Below are positions 36,285-48,668 of a stretch of DNA of 64,000 nt, one piece after another. A program made the translations under genes and the position numbers. How positions within the stretch are numbered: the first letter of the stretch is position 1; every line of letters starts with the position of its first letter. The stretch lies in assembly GCF_036588685.1 (NCBI RefSeq), contig NC_086386.1, forward strand, positions 15,644,931 to 15,708,930, in the 5' to 3' direction. The stretch comes from Mytilus trossulus (taxonomy: Eukaryota > Mollusca > Bivalvia > Mytilida > Mytilidae). A model generated the notes under the pieces. The model was not told the DNA's origin and did not search any database. It saw only the letters and a list, made by a program, of their open reading frames with translations.

Positions 36285-36960
36285 GTGATGCTGACTTCAA
36301 ACACGAACTTTTCAGGAAGGATGAAAAGAAGATAGCAGTATTCTTCAATTTTAATTTCCACTAGATAGATGCTCTCTCACTAACTAATTCAAAATTGTGT
36401 GACAATGTTGAACGCATGTATCCCTTCAAACTTGAGACAAAGAGTTCAACAAATACAGTTCAGTATGTCTCAAATCATGCCATTCATCTAGAGACTGACA
36501 ATCAGGGTCGGTTGAAAACTACAATTTACGACAGAAGAGATGATTTCAGCTTCTCAATTTCTATGTAGACAAATTCCATCCGCATATGCATACGGAGATG
36601 GTAAATTATATCAGAGCTTGTATTTCCTATCATGATTTCCTTGATAGAGAGTTAATCACAAGGAAGCTATTAAACTGAGAGTTCTAAATCGTAAATTTCA
36701 AATCATCCTTTCGTGATTTTATAGATGACATGGCGAGTTGGTTTACCATTTTGGAATATCTGTTTCACAGATGTCATAGCATCATTTCTGTCCACTTTTA
36801 CCGAATAAGATTTGTTAATCGGGTTTGTACTAAATTTAGCAACATGACAGGTGCCAATCATGTAGCAGGATCTGCTTACATTTATGAAGCACATGAGATT
36901 ACCCCCAGTTTTTGGTTGGTTTGTGTTTATCTTAATATACTGTTGTTTTGTATACTACTG
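36285..36960 (+). pseudogene. Reverse-transcriptase repeat, longer decayed copy (copy B)
   Basis: Follows the reference at 17,030-17,750: 'gctgacttcaaacacg', 'gatagatgctctctcac', a 'gactgacaatcagggtcggttgaaaac' block, 'gacagaagagatgatttcagcttc', a CTTGATAGAGAG block and a 'ggtgccaatcatgtagcagg' tail. Frameshifts and stops throughout. The YIDD box equivalent is degraded (TAGATAGATGCT). Confidence 0.7.
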
Positions 36961-37017
36961 TTTGTTTGTCATTTTTTTTTTTGGGGGGGGGAATTGGTAA
37001 CGTTAATTTTATTACTA

Positions 37018-37345
37018 CCACTGGGTCGCTGCCTCTGCTGGTGGACTATTAGTCCCCGAGGGCATAACCAGCCCAGTAGCCAGTACTTAGGTACTTGCAT
37101 TAACATACGGATTTTTTTGTGTTATTAAATTTGCTGTTACAAAATGTTAGAAATTATTATAAATTAAGGAATGTATCTCCCTCATGCAAAGCTCGGATTA
37201 CTTTCACGGATTTGGCTATACTTTTTGGACCTTTTGCATTATAGCTCTTCATCTGTTATATAAGCTTTGGATTTCAAATATTTTGGCCATGAGCATCACT
37301 GAAGAGACATGTATTGTCGAAATGCACATCTGGTGCAAGAAAATT
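37018..37345 (+). repeat. Interspersed repeat, CCACTGGGTCG...GAGCATCACTG type
   Basis: Carries CCACTGGGTCGCTGCCTCTG, 'ggtggactattagtccccga', 'ccagcccagtag' and later 'gagcatcactgaagagacatgtattgtcgaaatgc'. Related to the 4,984-5,335 element, whose reverse complement contains 'ccactgggtcgatgcc'. Present in copy B only. Confidence 0.65.
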
Positions 37346-37640
37346 CGTACTGTTAGTTTTATTATTTTTAATTTAAGATATTGGATATCCCTTTGGAATG
37401 TTTTGCCACTCTTTTAAAGCAATAACAGTTGTTTTTAAACTACATATTTTTACAAAACATAAAGAAGATATAACAGCACATAAAACTAAAGCGAAGCTAC
37501 AAATCCAAGTATTTAGAAAGGGGTTTATAGTTGATTGCTTCTCAAGTGGCATCTGTTGTTAAGTCGAAGCTATTGACCCTCAAAAGCATGAGGATGTCAA
37601 GTTTACGTTTCATAAAACCCAAATAATGTAGTCGGTGGTC

Positions 37641-37712
37641 TATTGTTGAAGGCATTATGACAATCTGTCTATTATATATTGTTGAAGGCCTTATGACAAT
37701 CTGTCTATTATC
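37641..37712. repeat. 36-bp unit, two tandem copies
   Basis: TATTGTTGAAGGC(A/C)TTATGACAATCTGTCTATTA occurs twice back to back, with one base different between copies. Non-coding, in copy B only. Confidence 0.85.
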
Positions 37713-37827
37713 ACTTGGTGCTGATAAATTGTTAAATCTTCTATTATCCTTCGTCTAATTCATAAATATTTATAAATGTTTTTATGAAAAATGTGTTCTT
37801 GTTTAGATTAGTGGATATTCATAGATA

Positions 37828-38010
37828 TAGGAAGATGTGGTATGAGTGCCAATGAGACAACTCTCCATCCAAATAACAATTTAAAAAAAGTAAACCATTA
37901 TATGTCAATGTACGACCTTCAACACAGAGCCTTGGCTCACACCAAACAGCAAGTTAAAAGGGCCCCAAAATTACTAGTGTTAAACCATTCAAACGGGAAA
38001 ACCAACAGTG
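37828..38010 (+). repeat. GAGTGCCAATGAGACAACTC-family interspersed repeat
   Basis: 'ataggaagatgtggtatgagtgccaatgagacaactctccatcc' followed by 'gtaaaccattatatgtcaatgtacg', 'cacagagccttggctcacacc' and 'gggccccaaaattactag'. The same family is in reverse orientation at 22,406-22,578, and its downstream part resembles 57,130-57,540. SINE-like in size; no pol III box was confirmed. Confidence 0.75.
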
Positions 38011-38739
38011 TATATATATGTATCAGCATTAATTGTTTCCATACACAATAGTGTAGTCAGCAAATCTAGTATATATACATGTTCAAAAAAAAAAGCTATA
38101 ATGGCAGTATTTTTATACACCCTTCATACAAAGGGCACATTATAGTATGTCATTGTCCATCTGCTGTTCATGAAGTACAAAAGCTAGAGTGAGCTTCGAT
38201 AATTTTTATGTTTAAAGTCTGGAATATTTGAAATGGATGAAGAACATTTCCTTTCTATTTTTTTTTGTGTTTGCTATTCCAAATAAACAGGGCTTTAACC
38301 ATCATATCAGAAGCACAATTTCACATAATGAGCAATGTCTTGAGTATTCTGAAATGACTGTAATTGGAGTATTGGGCTGTTGAGTTGATTGGATTAAGTA
38401 GTCTCCCTTTTGATTTTGCAAATACAGAGTTACAAGTGTTATACTGTAATTGTTAGATTGAAGACAGACCAATCTTTTATTTTACCAATGCTAGACCAAA
38501 TTAACTCAAAACATATACTGTTGAAAGTATTGGTGAAAGCAAGCTCCCTTAGGAGTTTTAAATATTCGCATTTGCTTTAAAAGAGCTATGTGGCTATAAC
38601 TGTTAAATTCAAGGCAACTTTTATAGGCCTAAGGAAATAATATATTGCAACTATTTCTTTTGGGTTATTTGTCTCGACTCCTGATTTAATGTCATCTAAA
38701 ACTATAAGTTTTATACTTGAAACAATGTCAATATGACAG

Positions 38740-40167
38740 GAATATCTCGTTTTTCTGTTGTTTAATAAATTGCAAACTCTTTTAAATTCAAGTCAGCTAA
38801 GATTTCGAAAAAAATAACATAAATAACAAAACAATGGATGATATTTTTTTTGTTTGTTTTAAACAAAAGCTATAGTGACTAGATACAAAATGCATACAAA
38901 AACATCAGCACAAATTAGAAATACATTGACACATGTTAAATTTGCATAGTAAAAGTTTATACTGGACAAGACAAACATTTATAAATGCAAATGGTTTTGG
39001 AGATGAGACGTGAAAGCTGTGAAAACTGGTCCTTTTAGAATAAGCACTAAAACTAAGACATCAAAGATTGTCAACAATATGGTAACATAACTATTAGAAG
39101 AGAAAGAAATTAAAGACCTTTTCATCTTAAACAGAAAATTAATTTAAAAATCCATAAAGAAAGCCAAAAACATATGGAATTCATAATATTCTTATTCACT
39201 AACCATTTTATACATGTACTATACACAAAATTACATTAATAAGTAAGGAAATATTAATAAATAAATTGATTACATACATGATCAATTTTATATAATATTA
39301 TTATGCTAAACAACCTAGTTAGCATCATGTATACACTTAAAACAAAAGACAGCACATATAAATTAGAAACTGAGATTCAATAAAATCAATTTGATTTTGA
39401 CACATTTAAAAGTGTTAAATTATGCACTCCTCTCTTTAAACCAAACATGTTTTCAATATTTTTTTACAGAAGATCTGGAGTTATCCCCCCTGAAATTATT
39501 TGTCCATGGAAGTTTAATTTTGTCATTTTTTGCAATGGGTCAGTGATTTAAATAGTAAAAAATGTATAGAAAATAAGTTCAAATATACATCAGAGTATAA
39601 GGAATAAAACAATACATGAAGACTACTTATACATAACTAACATTTAAAATATAAGTACAATATCAATGCTGAAATACTAAGTGGTGGATAACATTTAAAA
39701 AGTTTTATTGACACAATACAATCATGATTGCTTTGTATTTGATCTAATGGCAAGACTTTAGTACCGTAGGTTTTGTTTCATTAATTGCACAAGTAAAACT
39801 TTATATAGCAGCCTAAATCTGGGAAATGCTCAATCATTCAAAGATTCTATTCTAAATTCATTTTCTAAGTGAAAGCAAAAAAATGTTAACAATTCTTGCC
39901 CTGTAATAATTTTTCATACATTTCTTTTCACTTAATAAAACATTTCTGAAGACTTAGCTTAATCTTCATTAACTCTAAAATAGAAGAAGAAGAAATCTCT
40001 CCTTAAACAAAAACCCATTTTAAAGTTTACTTCAATTCAGAATATTGCCATCTACGACGCCAACTTCTTCATTTTTCTACACTACAACTTATTGAAGGTT
40101 TTTGTACCTATAATATCAGTAACTTTACAGTTTTGGCAGTACTATAATTTGTATTGTAATGTAATGT
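38740..40167 (-). other. Region downstream of septin B, probable 3' UTR plus flank
   Basis: Matches 22,730-24,105 closely, with small indels. No ORF. The right portion next to the stop codon at 40,168 is expected to be 3' UTR. No single poly(A) signal is convincing. Confidence 0.5.
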
Positions 40168-43100
40168 TTATCGTTTTCCTTTTTTGCCCAGGGTAGATGA
40201 GTGCTGTTGGTAGGCCACCTTTCTGTCATTGAAAGCATTAACTTCATCCTCTAATCTCTTCCTACTGTCCTCTAATTTCTTCTTTTCTTCTGCATGTTTC
40301 TTCTTCAATGCATCAAACCTGTCGTGCAGCTGAAACAAAATATCATTTAACATTATTTTTTTTTACTTACAGTAACATGTCTGGCCTTGTAATGTAAAAA
40401 ATAAAAACAGAAACTTTTTTTTAATTTCTTTTCTGTTTTTTTTAATATAAAAAGTGGTTCCCAAATCTCATGCCATTCCTAAAAGTATCTTAATAAAATA
40501 AATGTGCTATTGTGATAATTCTATTCATTATCATATAAATTGTTGATCATGAGACATGAACACTATATCAATTTAGAGTTTCAAGTGTATCGACTTTATT
40601 GTGATAAACAGAAAGGATGAAGACATTTTGACAACAGCAGGGCACATGATTGGTTGATTTTGGTGATTAACTGCACTTTCAGCCCTGTTGGCTGTTTTTG
40701 GTGGCTAGTTTTAATGGTGGAGGACATTAAGTGCCCAGTAAAAACCACATACATTTGGCAGGAAAAATTGCAATCCTAGTCAATTAAGATATGGGTCAAA
40801 CTCACAACATTAGTATTGACAGGCTAATTTCTGTGTCATTTGGTCTCTTGTGGGGGATTGTCGTATCAGCAATAAAAGTACATCTTCTCTTTAGTAATAC
40901 AGTAGATGAAGTAATTGGACAACAGAGCACATAAAGTCATTTGTAAGGTAACTTTCATTACCTCTTTTTCTGTATCTTTAAGATGAGCTTCCTTTTCTTT
41001 CACTCTGATAACGAAAGCTTGTCTCATCTCTTCTTCTTTCCTGCTCAGTTCAGTTAAGTGTTGTTGTCTTTTCAGTTCATATGTCTCAGACAGACTGTAA
41101 ATTGAAAGGTTCACAAGTAAGACTTGCTGTTAAATTTTAAGATATTTCAAAAATATGTTGACTAATTTGTATCCAGTGAAAGTTATTATTACACAAAATG
41201 AAAACAAATATTAAACAGAAAAAACAATGGATTCCTTTAAATTTTTAAATGTATGCATAAGGCTGACTGTAAAATTACCTTATAACCAAACAATCTATAC
41301 ACTGTTACAGGAATTTTAGCACATTCTCTGTTGAACTTGAGTGATAAATAGATTTCTATTATCATTCCAGGTTTCAGCAATAAATTTATTTTATTTCCTT
41401 TAAATCATTTTATCAAATATTCAGCTTTACTAAAATCTGAATGTTCCAAAAATTACATGTTTTTGTGTGTCACTTTTAACAGAAATAGACTAACAGGTGT
41501 ATACTAAACATATCAATGATCTCTATGTGATAACCATTGTAATGAATGAACCTAACCTTTGAGATTCTGATTCTGAGAAACCCATATCCTGTAGTTTGTT
41601 CCTTCTGTACAATTCATAATGAGTTTTATGGGTGCTCTCTCTTAGGTCCTCCATATTTGTTCTGATCAGCATTTCTCTCAGTTTGACAAAATCACAATGA
41701 TTTTCATTTTCAACTGAAATAGTAATAATATAAAGAATATGACTATGAAGATCTATGTTGCAGTTCAATGCACATATAAAAAAATTCTGATATATAATTC
41801 AATAAATATCAATTACAACTAATAAAAGTCATACTGGCATTGCACACTTATTGAAATCTTGATAAACATGTCAAATTGCATTAAAATCTAACATGAACTT
41901 ATCCTTTACCACATAGAATTTCAAATTAGATGTACATATTTACATCTTAAACAATTTTTTTCTTTTTAATATCTTCGACATCCCAACTATAGAACACAAT
42001 ACATCTCAGATCCCCTACAACAAACTGCATCTCCTTATTGGTACATTGCCTCTTCTTAATAATTAGAAATGAACATACCTTGTACTGTTCCCCATGGGTA
42101 CTGTCTAGCTTTCACCATCTTGTTTCCAAGTTTTATTTCATCACTACTGCCTACTACAGCAAAGGGTAAATGGGACTAAAATAAAGGTAAATATTCATGA
42201 AATAGTCTGTTGCTGAGGTTTTCTATGTATTGAAGAGCATTTATCACCCGTAAGTTCAATTTAATAACTTTTTTCTTAAATATTTTAGTCAATGTTAAAT
42301 ATCACAAAACGATCTTTTCTATAATATTGTTCACTAAAAAAAATTATAAATTTAAATTTCTTAAATCATGTACATGAATATTACTGCAAATTCAGATACT
42401 TTGTAATGTTCTTACTGTAATGAAAATTATGAACATTTAGGTTTGGCAAACAAAAAAAATCCTGTTTAAGATATTGAAAGCATTATTTGTTTGCACTATT
42501 TCATGAAACTGAAAGAACTGAAAGTTAAAATTTATCATATAATGTTATTGCTTCTCTGTTCCAACCTTTCATATATAGTTCCTACATCACCAAATCTACA
42601 AATATAATACCTACATTCATAACTTTGTTAGTATCAGCTACAGTTTCATCATCAGTAGGGAACTGGTATATCTGTACACCATTAGACATAAGTTCTGTCA
42701 TGATCTTAGCTTTAAACTTCTGTAGTTCAGCTTTAGTAATGGTATCAGCCTTAGCTATCACTGGGATAATGTTCACTTTACTGTCTAATTTCTTCATTGT
42801 TACAAGATCCAATGCCTTCAGTCTGAAAAAATACCATTTACATAATTTAAGAAAAGAAATAAATGACTATTATTTAATTTACTCCAATAAGTTTGATTTA
42901 TCTATTTGTAAATTTGGAGTTATTATTTAATGAAAACTTTTAACTTTCAAATATGTATCTGTACATCAAAATTTAAACACACAAGAATATAAGTGGAGTA
43001 CTTTTGAACAATTTCAATATGTATGACATCAGCTTGTTTACATGTGCATAATTTACATCAAATGTTTACATCTGGTCAAAGATAAATTCCATCATTATGT

Positions 43101-46100
43101 TACAAACAACTGTGGCCAGCACAGCTAGATATCCAACTATCATCATTATTTCAAGTCTAAATATAAGTAGTATAGAATATACTTCATTGTACTTATATTC
43201 AATGCATTAAAGTACACACAAGCAAAGAAATCAAATTTTTAGTTGTCTTTCCTATGATTTACTAGAGCAATGAAGAATTATTACAAAATAAAGGTATTTT
43301 ATTACTTACGAGTGACCTGTTGGTGCAATAAAGTAGAGACAGGCATGGATACGAGTGTCATGGAAGTTATGAAGAGATCTTTTGATCTTTAGCTCCTCCT
43401 GTAGATATACTTCAAACTGGCTGTCTATGTAATCAACTAATGGCTTCCAGCTGAAAGGGGAAATAAACTATTATTTAAGTTTTCTCTTGAGATCAAATAA
43501 GTTAGAACAATGAGGATTGATTGTGAAACATCTCAATACTTTAAAAAAAAGTTTGTATTTTTTCAATTTATATAGAGGACTGTTCATGAGAACGAGCAAA
43601 TCTAGTATTTTGATAGGTAAAAATCAATTACTATGCTTCATCTTTAAATATGAGCGATAACAAATAGTTGCTGTCATTACTGAGGTTTGTTGTGTAAAGG
43701 GGAAACTCCATAAAACTCACAAATATTCGGTTGTCTCTGCCTCATACGATTGAATAATGATGTTACATTTATATCTTTACCATAATAAAGACATAATTAT
43801 AATTTCAAACAAAGCTTTAAAATTTATGAAACTATTATAATCATGTGTTTCTTTTTTTTAAATTGAATTTCTTCTTCACTGCCTCAATACTCCTTATCAC
43901 TTTAAGAAATCTGACCCTTTTGACTAGAGAATCTGCTCGGCTTGAACTATTGATGTCAAACAGCACTCACTTTTCCATTGTGGTGTCAGATATTTTGTAT
44001 TATGACTTCAAAATTTAAAGGGAACCTTTGTGATGTCCAGTAATGGTGGACAAATAGCAATGAGGTGAATGGTCATGTGGTAGCCTGTTGGTTGTTGTGA
44101 CAACATTGTAAACAACATTATTAATGTACATTTGTACCTGTCTTCTTTGTTTATTTGGTCCCCAAAACCAACACTGTCACAGATGGTCAACTTCAGTCTC
44201 ACATTGCTTTCTTGTAATTCTGTAATAATATGAAAATGCAGTGGTAATTTTTTTTATCATTTATATGGTATTAAGTCATCAGAAATGTCACATGATCAAC
44301 GCACATGACAGTTAGTATAAATAATGTGCAAAAAACTAAATTAATTTATTGGAAAATATGCTTTTTTTCTGAATCCAACACACACCTACATTTTGTATCC
44401 CTACGTATACAATGTCAACAAATATTACAGCAGATTAAACTATGTTTGATATTCATTTATACTTTGTTGCATTCTACAATTTGATATTGCCTTCATGTAC
44501 ATTTGTAACAATAAATCTTAACCAATATAAAAAAAAGATAAATACCTATTTATAAACACTTTAAAAATTATTTGTTTCTTACCACATGCATGTGATTTGA
44601 TTTTATTTCCATCTGTTTCATTTGTACTTGTTTGCTTACCGTATGTACTGGCCTTCAGTTTTACACCAGGTAAATCATGTGTACTGGGAGTAGAGTCGAA
44701 ATGAGTATTAAATAAAGTATCCATCATGGTGGACTTTCCAATACCTGTCTCTCCTAAAAATAGATATCAGTAAAATATCACAGTTCTGCAGGGTTTAATG
44801 AATTTAAATGTGTAATATTTATGTAAAAACCCTTATAGTTTCATAAAAGACTAAAAAGTTTAAATCATAATGATCATGTGTACTAAGTTTGAAGTTGATG
44901 GGACCTTATATATACATCTTATCACCATCTGTCCGCCATCACTGGATATCACACAGGTTCCCGTAAAATTTTGACGTCATTAAACAAAATATCTGACCTA
45001 ATGGAAAAGTGATTGTTGTATGCGTCAAAAAGGTCAAGCGGACGGGTCAGCCGAGATTAGCAATAAGGTGTATTTGGTGGTAAATCTACTTTGATCAGAG
45101 ACTAACTTTGTACAAGAAGGACAAGCTCCCCTACTATCATATGGACAACAATAAACTGTTTATACAGAAATGTGTCTTGCCTGTATGCTATTTTGAAAGT
45201 ATTACAGTGACTTGACTGTTAGTGTTGCTATCCACCAATTGCAACTCATTCAAAATTTTGACCCAATTGCAATTTGTTTTATGAAACCAAATTGTTCAAC
45301 TGGTCAGAAATTTGAACCAACTGCTGTAGAAAACAAGTCAGGTTGTGAAAGTGCAAGGTGATAAAATAAAACATACTTACAATCCTATAAGACTTTTACT
45401 CCACTTTAATGATGATGTGACAAAGTTTGTCTATCAGTTTGTATAGGTATATTATAGTCATTACCATGCTTAAGGTGAAATTGTTATTTTGAATTGCTGT
45501 AAAAATGTCCATACTAAGCTTTCATATAGTTTTTCTTTCGAAAAGTCTTTTATATTCATAAGAATCAGACATTGTGTGAATTAAAACATTTCATATTCAG
45601 TAAAATATGTGTAAAATTGCAATATGTTTGTAGGAAGTTTCCATGGGGAGATAATATTTTTTTCCTTCAAAACGTCTTAATTCAAAAGATTGATATTTTA
45701 GGTTATCTCCCCATGAAAACTTGTCAAAAGCATATTGTTATTTCACACATATTTTCCTGAGTACATGATGTTTTATTTAAAATGATATCTGGTTCTTATG
45801 AATATAGAATACTTTTAGAAAGAAAAACTATATAAAAGCTTAGTTTGGACATTTTTATAGCTATTCAAAATAAACAATTTCACCATAAGCATGGTAATGA
45901 CTATAATATACCTATACAAACTGATAGACTCAAATTTTCACTACATCATTAAAGTGGAGTTAAAGTCTAATAGAATTGTAAGTATGTTTTATTTTATCAC
46001 CTTGCACTTTCACATTTTGACTGAACAATTTGTTCAATATTCTGACCAGTTGAACAATTTGGTTTAATAAAACAAATTGCAATTGGGTCAAAATTTTGAA

Positions 46101-48668
46101 TGAGTTGCAATTGGTGGATAGCAACACTAACAGTCAAGTCACTGTAATACAAATGTTGAAATTTAAACAGCAACCCTTCATGCCCTTTAACATGTAACCT
46201 ATGCAAAGTTTTCAAATTCAATGAACCATAACTGATAAGTCATGGCATATATAATCACCATAGAAATGAGATGAAAATTTGCTAATTTATTTTGCTTATA
46301 AATTTATTTCAAAAGCACACCAAAAGCCATTCACTTACCATTAGTAGTTCCCCTTCGACTCGATATTGTTGGAAAAGGCATGATTTTATAGTCAAAGGCA
46401 AGGCAAAATCTCAGAAATGAAAATAAGCCCCTTAATATATTGTCTTACAAATTGAGCTAATTTGAGTGTGAAAACTTACAAAAAGATCATTTACATTATA
46501 CTCACCAAGACATAGGATATTAAAACAGAAACCTCCACTGATTGACTTATTGACCAATTGGTCTGGGAGGCTGTCAAAACCAACATGGCCATTCAGATTC
46601 AGTGTCCTCAGAGGGGCTGCCTTAGGCTGAAATAATTCAATAAGAGAGGATGATTATTACTTCCTTGTCTGAAGATTACAAAATGACATTTCAGAGATAC
46701 CAACTAAAATTAATGTAATATGGTTATTGGATTTTAAAGTTTTATACCAATGTACATTTGTAAATACTATTCCAGTAAAATGGTAGAAATTAAACTTCAT
46801 TGCTTTAACTAATTCTTTCAAATGTCATGAAAATCAAAGAAATCAATTAAATAGATTCTTTTCCTGAAACACATCAAAATAAATGCTGAAAACAAATTGT
46901 ACATGCGACTTTATCTTTATCCTACAATGAAACTGTATACATAAACTAGTGCTTAATTTACTGTACATTGAAAAATTCTTAAATTAGAACTTGAAACACA
47001 ATGACAATAAGGGAACTACAGTATTTGTATGTCTGTATTTAATCAAATATAAATTTCTAGTAACTTAAAACTGTTTCTTTGTTGGTAACAAGAAAATTCA
47101 ATCCTGAGGAAGAGTTATAATGAAAGGTTGATGTAGACGGTTAATTCAATCCTTAAGATTGGTTCACTCTATCAATCAGTCCGACAATAGTGATTGATCA
47201 TAAGATATGATGCTTATTAAATCACTGATGTATTATTTTGTTCAAATTATAGATTATTAACAAGCATAAAAATCCTCTTATAACATTTATAAGTGGGTAT
47301 TGGTAGGTTATAGATTTTCTGTTTTGATGATTTAGGTTAATATTTAACTACACTGTCAGATAAATGAAGTCTCAAAAATATCATCAGTTAACATTGTAGC
47401 ATAGACTTGTATAGTAAGACTAAACAAATCCTTGGTTGTAGAAAACAGTTTTATGCATTAACAGACTTTTAAAACCAGATACTTTTCTACTTTCTTAGTA
47501 ATCAAACTTTGTATGTAAAACACCAATAGTAGCAAATTTTGACATGATGAAAGAACATTGATCTCTCTTCTTTTCTTTGGTAAATTTAAATGTAGTTTTA
47601 TTCATCCAAACTGACATTACAGCTCTTATCCTAATGTTAGCAAGATCAAGGTTTGGTTGCCTTGCTTGCTTTGTTTGTATAAATGTTTGCTCATACAATG
47701 CCATTAAGATTGACATCCAAAAACAATATAAAAAGGTTAAACTTGTAAACATTATATTAAGATTTAATTAGACATTACCAAATTATCAAATTTACCTATA
47801 TTCATGTACAAGTTTAACTCCACCTACTTATATAAAATCTGTTGGCAGAAGTCATTGCTTGAGCAAAACTTTAAATACAAACAAAGAAGCAAGCTAACCA
47901 AACCTTCAACTTGCTAGCAATAAGATAACAGCTGTAACATGATAGTGTGCTAACATAACATATATAATATATATGTCTAGCAGGATTAATAAGACCATCT
48001 GTGTCGGTCAAAATTCTTCTTGTAAAAGGGTTGCAGGGAGTTTTTGTTCCGAAAGAGACAATCTAATTCAATCGTGACACTTTACTGATTTCCAGGACAA
48101 AATATATTACAACTACTAATTTGGACAGAAATTCAACCTTAATTAATTTCCCATGAGAGTCTACTGCCAGCTACGCTTACAACATATAACATGTATAATG
48201 GTCATTTTAGATAATGAGCTTATTCTACAGGATAACCAGAAGTGACTTACTGGAAGGACAGCTTAAATACATACAATGGTTCACTCATTCCAATTAAAAA
48301 CTTTCCTGAATTGGATATTAGTTTAATACAACATTTCTTACCATTGCTAAAACAACTCTTTACAATGACACAGAAAAAAGATATGCCTATCAAAACCAAT
48401 GCTTTTTTATATTGGGTGACAACCTAAGCACCTACAGGCAATTTTTATAGAAGCCTTCAACATTACAAATACTCAACTTTAACAACATTTGATCAGTTAA
48501 AAAAATGACAAATACATTTGTACTCAAACTTAAACAATATCCAATCAATTATTATAATGGCAAGTACTCAAATTGAACTGATCTCATTTAAAAAGCAATT
48601 AAAAATAATTTAATTACCTCAAATAAATCTGGAGGTAAGTCAGCATGAAAATACTCCTCTTGATCCAT
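40168..48668 (-). CDS. Septin B, SEPT6/8/10/11 group, 10 exons, 440 aa
   Basis: Exons in transcript order: 48668-48618, 46626-46506, 44753-44583, 44219-44138, 43450-43310, 42822-42615, 42175-42079, 41713-41557, 41094-40962, 40329-40168. Exon lengths and phases are identical to septin A; the frame is intact to TAA. Motifs: [10 protein letters not shown]-loop (58-66), DSVGFGD (129-135), AKAD (212-215), QYPWGTVQ, and a C-terminal coiled coil from about 344. Compared with septin A my reading finds one substitution outside the variable segment (PKAAPM to PKAAPL) and five inside residues 96-114; the other coding differences are synonymous. The intron between exons 2 and 3 is enlarged by two elements. 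Two upstream exons (54,178-54,276 and 55,544-55,570) can replace exon 1 in frame. The role is inferred from the family: a filament-forming cortical GTP-binding protein. Confidence 0.93.
40829..40905. repeat. Short repeat fragment inserted in the last septin B intron
   Basis: Copy A passes from 'caggctag' straight to 'ttgatgaagtac'. Copy B has about 75 bp between, including 'tcatttggtctcttgtggggga' and 'acatcttctctttagtaatacag', a diverged piece of the 'GTTGTCTCATTGGC...ACATCTTC' family. Confidence 0.5.
44583..44639 (-). other. 57-nt optional exon extension with intact internal donor, septin B
   Basis: Encodes [19 protein letters not shown] (residues 96-114). Its upstream boundary reads TACG|GTAAGC, a canonical 5' splice site at 44,639/44,638, with the same phase as the donor at 44,583. 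Using it gives a 114-nt exon (44,640-44,753) and [14 protein letters not shown], exactly the vertebrate SEPT6-group layout. Two isoforms differing by 19 residues are therefore predicted for septin B. In septin A the GT is AT. RNA evidence is needed to know which donor is used. Confidence 0.7.
44912..45072. mobile_element. MITE-like insertion in septin B intron (copy B only)
   Basis: Copy A reads 'gttgatgggacccgatttggtgg'. Copy B has about 160 bp between 'gggacc' and 'ttggtgg'. The ends are imperfect inverted repeats: left ATACATCTTATCACCA, right (reverse complement) ATACACCTTATTGCTA. No ORF. The exact target duplication is unclear because three target bases differ. Confidence 0.6.
45205..46144. 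mobile_element. 940-bp foldback element, TA-flanked, in septin B intron
   Basis: Begins CAGTGACTTGACTGTTAGTG and ends with the exact complement CACTAACAGTCAAGTCACTG. It is flanked by TA on both sides; copy A has the empty site AGTATTAATAC near 29,236. The arms extend inward over most of the element: 'ccaccaattgcaactcattc' pairs with 'gaatgagttgcaattggtgg', and 'actaagctttcatatagtt' with its complement near 45,830. They meet at a short centre near 45,680. TA duplication and CAGT ends fit a Tc1/mariner-type non-autonomous element. No transposase ORF. Confidence 0.92.
46505..46506 (-). other. Splice donor shared by both 5' forms of septin B
   Basis: The exon 46,626-46,506 (PKAAPLRTL...ILCL) is the common second exon. 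It starts in phase 0 (CCT), so both the proximal exon (48,618) and the distal exon (54,178) splice to it without changing frame. Its donor is CTTG|GTGAGT. Confidence 0.6.

Noticed and set aside
36966..36981. T run followed by a G run as a possible structured motif
   Set aside because: Simple homopolymers at a repeat boundary; no further structure.
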